6,443 nt of DNA from Niastella sp. (GTDB lineage Bacteria; Bacteroidota; Bacteroidia; Chitinophagales; Chitinophagaceae). Shown one piece after another: positions 1-5,058 of this stretch (the stretch's first letter is position 1; each line of letters starts with the position of its first letter). Location of the stretch: assembly GCA_021154515.1 (NCBI GenBank), contig JAJKIL010000464.1, positions 1 to 6,443 of the forward strand, given 5' to 3'. Below the pieces are notes generated by a model, which saw only the letters and a program-made list of their open reading frames with translations, was not told where the DNA came from and searched no databases. Position numbers and translations under genes: made by a program.

Positions 1-25
1 ACTAAGTAAGTATCTGGATCACAGA

Positions 26-1063
26 TCATTGAGGACCGGCGTGATCCCTTTTTTCTATGTTGAACTCGTTTGCGTAGATTTTTATGAGCACAAGGAAAAG
101 TGATATTAGGATTGGTCCGAATATGAGGCCGATAAACCCGAAAAGCCCTACCCCGATAATAACCCCGAAACCGGTAATCAGGGGATGCACATCGCCAATG
201 CGTTTCAGGATCACAAAACGGAACAGGTTATCAACTGTGCCTATAACGCCAAACCCATATATAAGCATAAAGATGCCTTTGGTGGTATGGCCGTTGGCAA
301 AAAATAACAGCCCAACAGGTACATAGGCAATGGCTGCGCCCAGAATAGGCAGCATACTGGTAATGCAGGTGATCACAAACCAGAACCAGGGTTCATTCAC
401 ACCCAGGATCAGGTAACCGATCAACCCAACTATTCCCTGTAATATGGCAATAAGGGGTATACCAATAGCATTCGAATATACCATGGTGTTAAGTTCCCGC
501 CGCAACAACAGGGTGTTCTCATCTTTAAGCGGTACCCAGTCGTAAAAGTTCGATTCCATTTTACGGCCTTCTACCAGCATGAAGTATAATATAAAGTACA
601 TGATCACAATAGCGGTAAGTGTATCGAATGCCCCGCCAAGGATCTTGGGAACGGTTTCTCCCGTCCAGGAAGTTATTTTGTTCAGGTTGGCGTCAGTGAG
701 AATGTTTATTTTATATTGACCTTCCAGTTTTCCAATATATCCCTTCAGGCTCGCCAGCACTTCCTGCGAGTGTTGCATGGCAAAAGCAACTTTTGAAGAG
801 AGCATATTCACCACCAGGAAAATGGGCAGCAGAATAACCAGGAATGATAACAGCATGAGTACGGAAGCCGCCAGACTTTTTTTCCATTTATAGCGCCCCT
901 GTAAAACAAACATCCCATTACGCAGTAATACGTATAATGTATAGGCTCCCAGAAAAGCCGGTATCAGGCTTTTTAACTGGTTAAATAATACTAAGCCGAG
1001 AATAATAATGGTGGCTAAAATAAGAACCTGCCGGATGGCATTGTTGGGTATTTGCTGCTTCAT
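26..1063 (-). CDS. AI-2E family transporter (PerM/YdiK-like membrane protein)
   Basis: This is a 345-residue polytopic inner-membrane protein of the AI-2E transporter (formerly UPF0118, PerM) family. Members include the autoinducer-2 exporter TqsA and some Na+/H+ antiporters; the substrate here cannot be read from sequence. Hydrophobic segments lie near residues 11-28, 32-47, 64-87, 143-163, 200-221, 225-256 (two helices), 263-278 and 296-330 (two helices). A soluble stretch at about 90-140 between helices 3 and 4 is typical of the family. Family-like motifs are visible: EPWFW (224-228), a SMLPILGA segment (236-243), DNLFR (278-282), HPLITGFGVIIG (293-304), and a glycine-rich end leading to FGPIL (315-319). 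Length matches the usual 340-380 residues. The ATG at 1063 directly precedes a hydrophobic helix, and no good upstream alternative exists. The MATE gene upstream ends in a terminator, so this gene probably has its own promoter in the 1064-1120 gap, where I see no clear consensus. Family assignment is firm; transported molecule unknown. Confidence 0.9.
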   Translation of the reverse strand: MKQQIPNNAIRQVLILATIIILGLVLFNQLKSLIPAFLGAYTLYVLLRNGMFVLQGRYKWKKSLAASVLMLLSFLVILLPIFLVVNMLSSKVAFAMQHSQEVLASLKGYIGKLEGQYKINILTDANLNKITSWTGETVPKILGGAFDTLTAIVIMYFILYFMLVEGRKMESNFYDWVPLKDENTLLLRRELNTMVYSNAIGIPLIAILQGIVGLIGYLILGVNEPWFWFVITCITSMLPILGAAIAYVPVGLLFFANGHTTKGIFMLIYGFGVIGTVDNLFRFVILKRIGDVHPLITGFGVIIGVGLFGFIGLIFGPILISLFLVLIKIYANEFNIEKRDHAGPQ

Positions 1064-1112
1064 GCTGGTTGTAACTTAACGAATTAACCAGTAATTGCAA
1101 AAGCTATTCCGC

Positions 1113-1154
1113 CAAAAATGAAAAGCCCCGCCCTGTATGAACCAGAACGGGGCT
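1113..1154 (-). terminator. Rho-independent terminator of the MATE gene
   Basis: On the minus strand, AGCCCCG (complement of 1148-1154) pairs perfectly with CGGGGCT (complement of 1124-1130). A 3-bp inner extension (1133-1135 with 1143-1145) follows a 2x2 internal loop. The stem is followed on the minus strand by TTTTCATTTTT (1123 down to 1113). It sits 17 bp past the MATE stop codon and before the AI-2E family gene, so it should separate the two transcripts. The plus-strand reading has only ATTT after the stem and no plus-strand gene ends here. Confidence 0.85.
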
Positions 1155-1171
1155 ATTTAATAAAGAGGCTG

Positions 1172-2596
1172 TTATATTTTAACTTTCTTCCATTTGCCTT
1201 TTCTAAAGAGGATGATACCGGCAATGGTGATGCCCGTTTCAGCCAGCACAATAGCGATAAATACGCCTTTGGGTCCCAGCTTAAACACCATGGCCAGCAA
1301 AAATGCTAGCGGCACCTGGAACATCCAGAAACCAAAGATGTTGATTAATGTGGGGGTGCGGGTATCACCGGCGCCATTAAAGGCATTGGTAACAACCATC
1401 CCTACACCGAAAAATATATAACCCAGGCTCATGATGCGTAAGGCCATTACCGCATAGCTTTCAACGGTAACATCCTTGTTCATGAATGCCACTATTGGTT
1501 GGGCAAACAGCATAAACACCAACGTTACAAAGATCATAAAGATGGTATTGTATTTAGCGGTACGCCATACCGATTGTTCGGCCCGCTCCGGTTGCTGGGC
1601 GCCCAGGTTTTGACCAACCAGCGTGGCTGCAGCATTGCTCATTCCCCAGGCGGGCAATAAGAAGAACATGATCAACCGGATGGCTACGCCATAACCGGCA
1701 ACAGCAGTATCACCAAACTCAGCCATTATACGGGCCAGTACCATCCAGCTGGCAGAGGCGATGAGGAATTGCGCAGTACCCGTCCAGGCAATATTCGAAA
1801 TAGATTTAATGATCGGCCAGTCGGGAACAAAATCCTGCCTTCTTACTTTGATCACCCGTTTACCGCTGAATAAATGATAGAGTTGGAAAAGAACCCCAAT
1901 ACCGCGGCCGATAGTAGTGGCCATAGCGGCGCCTGTAATGCCAAAACCAGGAATGGGTCCCAACCCATATATCAGAACCGGGCATAGAATGATATTACAG
2001 ATATTGGCGATCCATAAAGAGCGCATAGCCATCGACGCATCACCGGCGCCCCTGAAAATACCATTTATCAGAAACAGTAACATTATGACTATGCTACCAC
2101 CATAAACAATGCGGGTGTAATTGGTGCCAATGCGAACGGTTTCGGCAGAAGCACCCATCAATTTCAGCACGTTGGGCGCAAAAAATAAACCGATGGAGCT
2201 AATAACGGCTGTAAACAGGAATGCAATTATCAGTGATTGCATCCCGGCTTTTGAGGCCGCTTCAGGATTCTTTTCACCGATGCGGCGCGCTACCAGGGCG
2301 GTAGCAGCCATGCTTAAACCAATAGCTAGTGAATAAACAATGGTAAGCACCGACTCGGTAAGCACCACTGTTGACACCGCTTCGTTTTTGCCAAGATGAC
2401 CTACGAAGTAAATATCTACCACCGCAAAAACCGACTCCATGCACATTTCAAGGATCATGGGTACAGCCAGTAAAAAAACGGCACGGCGAATACTGCCCTG
2501 TGTATAATCCTGCTCCTGGCTCGATAACGCCAGTTTAAATAAAGAGAAAAAAGATTTGATACGCATAGTACCTATGTTGGGTGTTTGGTCCGACAT
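1172..2596 (-). CDS. MATE family multidrug/toxin efflux transporter
   Basis: This is a 474-residue inner-membrane protein of the MATE (NorM/DinF-type) superfamily, which exports cationic drugs or metabolites in exchange for Na+ or H+. About twelve hydrophobic helices are visible between residues 38 and 464, arranged as two homologous halves. The internal duplication shows in matching motifs. FRGAGD (181-186) is mirrored by FNGAGD (406-411). ALVARRIGEKNPEAA (100-114) is mirrored by TLVGQNLGAQQPERA (325-339). The first helix carries VDIYFVGHLG (60-69); Asp61 probably corresponds to the conserved acidic residue in helix 1 of NorM-type pumps, judged by eye. Length is normal (440-480). The ATG at 2596 gives a somewhat long hydrophilic N-terminus, and Met11 (2566) is a possible alternative start. 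The gene has a good promoter at 2753-2783 and a terminator at 1113-1154, so it is probably transcribed alone. The divergent TetR gene might control it, but the obvious operator is more than 90 bp from its promoter. Substrate unknown. Confidence 0.94.
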   Translation of the reverse strand: MSDQTPNIGTMRIKSFFSLFKLALSSQEQDYTQGSIRRAVFLLAVPMILEMCMESVFAVVDIYFVGHLGKNEAVSTVVLTESVLTIVYSLAIGLSMAATALVARRIGEKNPEAASKAGMQSLIIAFLFTAVISSIGLFFAPNVLKLMGASAETVRIGTNYTRIVYGGSIVIMLLFLINGIFRGAGDASMAMRSLWIANICNIILCPVLIYGLGPIPGFGITGAAMATTIGRGIGVLFQLYHLFSGKRVIKVRRQDFVPDWPIIKSISNIAWTGTAQFLIASASWMVLARIMAEFGDTAVAGYGVAIRLIMFFLLPAWGMSNAAATLVGQNLGAQQPERAEQSVWRTAKYNTIFMIFVTLVFMLFAQPIVAFMNKDVTVESYAVMALRIMSLGYIFFGVGMVVTNAFNGAGDTRTPTLINIFGFWMFQVPLAFLLAMVFKLGPKGVFIAIVLAETGITIAGIILFRKGKWKKVKI

Positions 2597-2752
2597 ACAA
2601 AATGCTGTTTTAACAGGTAATACAATAAAGGAAACGGAAGCGCTGCAAGCGCTATCAAAAAGGTGTAGAGGATCTTTAAATGTTCGTGGAACATGCCTGA
2701 TGCTGCAGCGAACTGAGTCTTAAAACTTCATAAGCATAAAATTGAAGAAGAG

Positions 2753-2783
2753 CAAAGGTAGACAATGCAGGTAAAAGCCAAAA
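2753..2783 (-). promoter_or_regulatory. Bacteroidota-type promoter for the MATE gene
   Basis: Read on the minus strand, TTTTG (complement of 2779-2783) is followed by exactly 18 nt and then TACCTTTG (complement of 2753-2760). This fits the Bacteroidota vegetative promoter pattern, TTG at -33 and TAnnTTTG at -7. Transcription would begin near 2747, giving a 5' leader of about 150 nt before the ATG at 2596. Assigned from consensus only. Confidence 0.72.
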
Positions 2784-2874
2784 CTTTTTTTGCCTTCAAG
2801 ACGCCATGATGCAAATAATATCCGATGAAACCGGATTTTTCCGGGACTGGATCAGTAAGCATTATTTAATTTTT

Positions 2875-2898
2875 AAATTAGACCGATCGGTTTAATTT
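2875..2898. promoter_or_regulatory. Palindromic candidate TetR operator
   Basis: A 24-bp inverted repeat centred between 2886 and 2887 matches in 11 of 12 base pairs; only 2881/2892 (G/T) fails. The perfect core is ACCGATCGGT (2882-2891) and the arms are AAATTA and TAATTT. The site ends 6 bp before the tetR start codon and overlaps the predicted -7 box at 2893-2900. That placement is expected for autorepression by steric exclusion of RNA polymerase. Size and symmetry suit a TetR-family dimer. Binding by the adjacent regulator is inferred from position. Confidence 0.75.
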
Positions 2899-2900
2899 TG
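2893..2900 (+). promoter_or_regulatory. Predicted -7 element of the tetR-thioesterase operon
   Basis: TAATTTTG matches the Bacteroidota -7 consensus TAnnTTTG. No clear TTG -33 box is found 17-20 nt upstream; that stretch is A/T only, so the promoter may be weak or depend on the -7 element. With the start site normally 4-7 nt past this box, transcription would begin at or next to the GTG at 2905, giving a leaderless transcript. Confidence 0.55.
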
Positions 2901-2904
2901 TGGG

Positions 2905-3504
2905 GTGACAAAAGCAGAAAAAACAAAAGAGTTCATTATTGCCAAAGCCGCTCCCCTTTTTAATAAGAAGGGTTATGCAGGCACTTCCATGAGCGATATT
3001 ATGAAGGCTACCGGCCTGGCCAAAGGGGGCTTGTACGGTAATTTTGAAAGCAAGGATGAAATTGCCGCCCTGGCATTTGAATACTCCTATAACCAGTTAA
3101 AAGAAGATATTGGCCAGAAAATAAAGTCTAAAAAGACAGGCGTTGAAAAGCTGCAAACCATTTTTCTGTATTATAAAAACTACACCGTTGCACCATCAAT
3201 TGAAGGCGGTTGCCCATTACTGAATACCGCTGTTGATGCCGATGATGCCTATCCTTTTTTAAAAAAGAAAGCGCGGCTGGCGCTGCAGGAAATGCTGGGC
3301 TCTCTGCAACATATTTTAAAAAAAGGCATACAGGAAGGATCCTTCAGAAGCGATCTGAATGTAAAGAAAGAAGCCGAATTGATCTTTGCCCAAATTGAAG
3401 GCGGTATTATGATGGCCAAGGTGCTCGACGAGGTAACGGTGCTGAACAGGTTACTGGAAAGTCTTAAACACCGCATGGAAACAGAATATATGAACCATCC
3501 ATAA
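2905..3504 (+). CDS. TetR/AcrR family transcriptional regulator
   Basis: This is a 199-residue one-component repressor. The N-terminal TetR DNA-binding domain covers about residues 5-52. Its helix-turn-helix signature runs TSMSDIMKATGLAKGGLYGNF (27-47), followed by the usual SKDEI. The remainder is a helical ligand-binding and dimerisation domain containing GGCPLLNTAVDADD (101-114), a motif seen in one branch of TetR regulators; its Cys103 could take part in ligand or electrophile sensing. Length is typical (about 190-210). The start is GTG at 2905. An in-frame TAA at 2893 rules out a longer protein, and the next Met (residue 29) lies inside the helix-turn-helix. No ribosome-binding site can fit, because the predicted -7 box ends at 2900. 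The stop is 10 bp before the thioesterase ATG, so the two genes are probably one operon under autorepression at 2875-2898. The inducing ligand is unknown; an acyl-CoA or a reactive compound is a guess from context. Confidence 0.92.
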   Translation: MTKAEKTKEFIIAKAAPLFNKKGYAGTSMSDIMKATGLAKGGLYGNFESKDEIAALAFEYSYNQLKEDIGQKIKSKKTGVEKLQTIFLYYKNYTVAPSIEGGCPLLNTAVDADDAYPFLKKKARLALQEMLGSLQHILKKGIQEGSFRSDLNVKKEAELIFAQIEGGIMMAKVLDEVTVLNRLLESLKHRMETEYMNHP

Positions 3505-3514
3505 AACAGTACAT

Positions 3515-3988
3515 ATGCAATTGAAAACATTTTATACAGTACGATTTAGTGATTGCGATCCACTGGGACATTTGAACAATGCCCGGTACATCGATTATAT
3601 GTTGAATGCGCGTGAAGACCACCTGAAACAATATTATAACATAACCCTGTCTGAATACCATAAGCAGGGATTGGCCTGGGTAACCCGCAGCCATAATATC
3701 CAATACCTGCGCCCGGTTTTTTATAATGAGATCGTTTGTATCGAATCCCGGCTTATTGAATTGGGCGAATCGCACCTGCTGGTGGAATTATTGATGTTTG
3801 ATGAAAAGCAGGAAACGCTGAAGGCTATTATGTGGACAAACTTTACCAGCGTAGACCTAAAAACAGGCCGCAGAAAAGAGCACCCTGCCTTCTTTATGGA
3901 ATTTGCAGCCACCATGAAAGTTGAGGATGTGGATATACCCGCAGGCTTAAACGAAAGAATAAAAACGTTAAGGAATCCCGTTCAATAA
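3515..3988 (+). CDS. Acyl-CoA thioesterase, hotdog fold (4HBT/YbgC-FadM-like)
   Basis: This 157-residue cytoplasmic enzyme belongs to the 4-hydroxybenzoyl-CoA thioesterase-type hotdog family and should hydrolyse an acyl-CoA to free acid and CoA. The catalytic signature is near the N-terminus: RFSDCDPLGHLNNARYIDY (10-28). Asp15 is the expected catalytic acid, and His19, Asn22 and Tyr25 match the family pattern DxxGHxNNxxY. The family's second conserved segment appears as QYLRPVFYNE (63-72), and beta strands continue to about residue 115 (TNFTSVDLKTGRR). The tail after 125 is slightly longer than in minimal YbgC proteins. The ATG at 3515 lies 10 bp after the tetR stop, indicating co-transcription, so its expression is probably controlled by that repressor. 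Chain length and class of the acyl group cannot be told from sequence; a role in clearing acyl-CoA sensed by the regulator is inference. A long hairpin follows 23 nt after the stop codon. Confidence 0.9.
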   Translation: MQLKTFYTVRFSDCDPLGHLNNARYIDYMLNAREDHLKQYYNITLSEYHKQGLAWVTRSHNIQYLRPVFYNEIVCIESRLIELGESHLLVELLMFDEKQETLKAIMWTNFTSVDLKTGRRKEHPAFFMEFAATMKVEDVDIPAGLNERIKTLRNPVQ

Positions 3989-4010
3989 ACAAGGTAAGGC
4001 CCCATTATAA

Positions 4011-4058
4011 ATAGGTCCGGATATTGAAAGCAATGGCGCTTTCGATTTCCGGACCTAT
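4011..4058 (+). terminator. Long hairpin ending the tetR-thioesterase operon
   Basis: ATAGGTCCGGA (4011-4021) pairs perfectly with TCCGGACCTAT (4048-4058), and the pairing continues inward to GAAAGC/GCTTTC (4026-4031 with 4038-4043). Over 21 positions there is one mismatch (4022/4047) and one G-T wobble (4025/4044), closing on the 6-nt loop 4032-4037. It starts 23 nt past the thioesterase stop. No T-run follows on the plus strand (CGTTTAAAC), so it is either a T-less terminator or a 3'-end stabilising structure. On the minus strand it is followed only by a short TTATAAT, and no minus-strand gene ends here. Confidence 0.6.
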
Positions 4059-4235
4059 CGTTTAAACTACATCTGTTAAGGAATTACTAATACCCACCGG
4101 TTCCCCTTTATCCCTACAACTACAACTTTCTTCTTAGCATTTCTTTAATAAACTTCCAGCCTTCAGCGCCTTCTATTATACAAAGCAACACGCTAATAAC
4201 AAGTAATAAAAATATTCACCTTAAAAGCATTTTAT

Positions 4236-4412
4236 ATGAAAACGTTTTTTACCCTCACTACCATCATTCTGATAGTAATTGCCAGTTTAGTAAGTTTTGT
4301 ATTATTTCAACATGGACATTATGCTTTCTCTGCACTGTTGGTACTGACCAGTTATTTATCAGCTGCATTGTGGATCTATGTATTGCAGACGAAGAAAGTG
4401 GTATTGAGCTAA
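4236..4412 (+). CDS. Small two-helix membrane protein, function unknown
   Basis: A 58-codon open frame starting at ATG 4236 and ending in TAA at 4410-4412. The protein begins MKTFFTLTTIILIV. A first hydrophobic segment spans about residues 4-25 and a second about 31-51, joined by a short QHGHY turn and ending in a lysine-bearing tail (QTKKVVLS). Lysines at both ends predict a hairpin with both termini in the cytoplasm and the histidine-containing turn outside. A textbook terminator 34 bp downstream supports a real transcript. No Shine-Dalgarno sequence or clear promoter is visible upstream, and the gene begins 177 bp after the preceding hairpin. I do not recognise the family. It could be a membrane stress peptide or a subunit-like small protein, but nothing in the sequence decides this. 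Confidence 0.6.
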   Translation: MKTFFTLTTIILIVIASLVSFVLFQHGHYAFSALLVLTSYLSAALWIYVLQTKKVVLS

Positions 4413-4446
4413 ACAAGCGCTTCTTTCAGTCATAACATAAGGGTGT

Positions 4447-4478
4447 AAGGGAACTGGTATTTACCGGTTCCTTTTTTT
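4447..4478 (+). terminator. Rho-independent terminator after the small membrane protein
   Basis: GGAACTGGT (4450-4458) pairs with ACCGGTTCC (4463-4471) around an ATTT loop, with one T-G wobble. The stem is extended by A-T pairs at its base and followed by seven T residues (4472-4478). It lies 34 bp past the stop at 4412. The minus-strand reading lacks a T-run, so it should act on rightward transcription only. Confidence 0.88.
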
Positions 4479-4511
4479 ATGTTTTAAGATACCGAAGGTG
4501 AGAACTTGTAG

Positions 4512-4763
4512 TTACCGGCCTGCTTTCTGTTCTACCTCATTGCCTAATTCAGGTTCGGCAGTAATAAACCAGCGGGGTAATTCCTGCTCATGTAATTTCC
4601 AGTGATTGGTTGAATCCCGGGCAAGTGTTGCCGTGATCAGTCGCCCACTGCTGTCAACAACAGAAATATGGAAGTAAATGGCCACTGAGTTGATGCGAAG
4701 AAAATGAAACTCCCGTTCCTGCCCGTCGGCACATAAAATGGTAGTTGAAAAGTCTTTTTCCAT
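4512..4763 (-). CDS. Uncharacterised 83-residue protein
   Basis: An 83-residue open frame starting MEKDFSTTILCADGQ and ending at TAA (4512-4514). The frame extends 8 codons upstream to a TTG at 4787, but that TTG falls inside a promoter-like CACCTTTG (4785-4792, minus strand), so I prefer the ATG at 4763. There is no signal peptide and no membrane segment. Alternating polar and hydrophobic residues (REFHFLRINSVAIYFHISVVD at about 17-37, then RLITATLARD) suggest a small beta-rich, mostly soluble protein, followed by a Trp-containing segment (HWKLHEQELPRWFI, 54-67) and an acidic C-terminus. I do not recognise the family. Codon use resembles the neighbouring genes, and both flanking genes run the other way, so it is probably monocistronic. 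Its reality rests on frame length and composition; without homologues this remains moderate. Confidence 0.55.
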   Translation of the reverse strand: MEKDFSTTILCADGQEREFHFLRINSVAIYFHISVVDSSGRLITATLARDSTNHWKLHEQELPRWFITAEPELGNEVEQKAGR

Positions 4764-5058
4764 ATTCAGCTTTTTAACCCAGTACAAAGGTGCACAATAA
4801 TCTGTCCATTATGGCCTGAAATCGGGTTAAAAAGTGATTGGAATTTCGCAAGATGTTGTAAAATAGATATTTATCTAGTCTGGTTAAGTTGTATGTTTTC
4901 TCCACAGAAAAGCCGCCTGCCTGTTTTTACAGTAAAATCGTAGCAATTATTCTACCTAAAAAATCGTAAATTGATAGAGCTGTTACTAACTGTAGAAATC
5001 TCTTTACAAATTATCGTCCCCTTTCATTATTTCATCCTAATTACTTTTTGCCAAAAGC
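4764..5058. other. AT-rich divergent intergenic region
   Basis: About 295 bp upstream of both the 83-residue gene (leftward) and the PKD-domain gene (rightward), with no gene I can support. It contains a perfect inverted repeat, TAGATA-TT-TATCTA (4864-4877), and a second one, TTTTAC-A-GTAAAA (4925-4937). A 9-bp direct repeat, AAAATCGTA, occurs at 4934-4942 and 4960-4968, 26 bp apart. TTACTTTTTG (5041-5050), 9 bp before the PKD gene ATG, resembles a -7 box with one extra base, but no -33 box accompanies it. These may be regulator sites; none matches a motif I can name. Confidence 0.55.

Larger units (their letters stand above)
2597..2904. other. Divergent intergenic region between the MATE and tetR genes
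   Basis: About 308 bp without a gene on either strand. It holds the minus-strand MATE promoter (2753-2783) and its roughly 150-nt leader. The leader contains two small perfect inverted repeats: AGCGCT at 2639-2644 and 2648-2653 with a 3-nt loop, and ATGTTC/GAACAT at 2680-2685 and 2689-2694 with a 3-nt loop. At the other end lies the 24-bp palindrome overlapping the tetR promoter (2875-2898). Between these, 2820-2844 contains two mutually exclusive short stems (ATCCG/CGGAT and CCGGA/TCCGG) of uncertain meaning. I see no riboswitch class that I recognise. Confidence 0.8.

Noticed and set aside
84..326. Plus-strand open frame of 80 codons
   Set aside because: It is antisense to the AI-2E family gene, has a low-complexity Pro/Ile/Arg composition typical of a reverse-strand shadow, and lacks any motif.
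1118..2336. Several plus-strand open frames of 62-75 codons across the MATE gene
   Set aside because: They lie antisense to a clearly conserved transporter gene and show no domain or start signal of their own.
2820..2844. Overlapping ATCCG/CGGAT and CCGGA/TCCGG stems as a riboswitch or attenuator
   Set aside because: The stems are only 5 bp and lie upstream of both predicted transcription starts, so they would not be in either mRNA.
3249..3915. Minus-strand open frames of 64-103 codons opposite the tetR and thioesterase genes
   Set aside because: Both plus-strand genes carry intact family motifs through these stretches; the minus frames are shadows with no recognisable features.
4764..4787. 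Eight-codon N-terminal extension (TTG start) of the 83-residue protein
   Set aside because: The TTG overlaps a promoter-like CACCTTTG and an ATG follows at 4763, so the extension is probably untranslated.
4987..5024. TGTA...TACA imperfect inverted repeat as an operator
   Set aside because: Pairing needs a bulge and covers only four bases per arm, which is expected by chance in AT-rich DNA.
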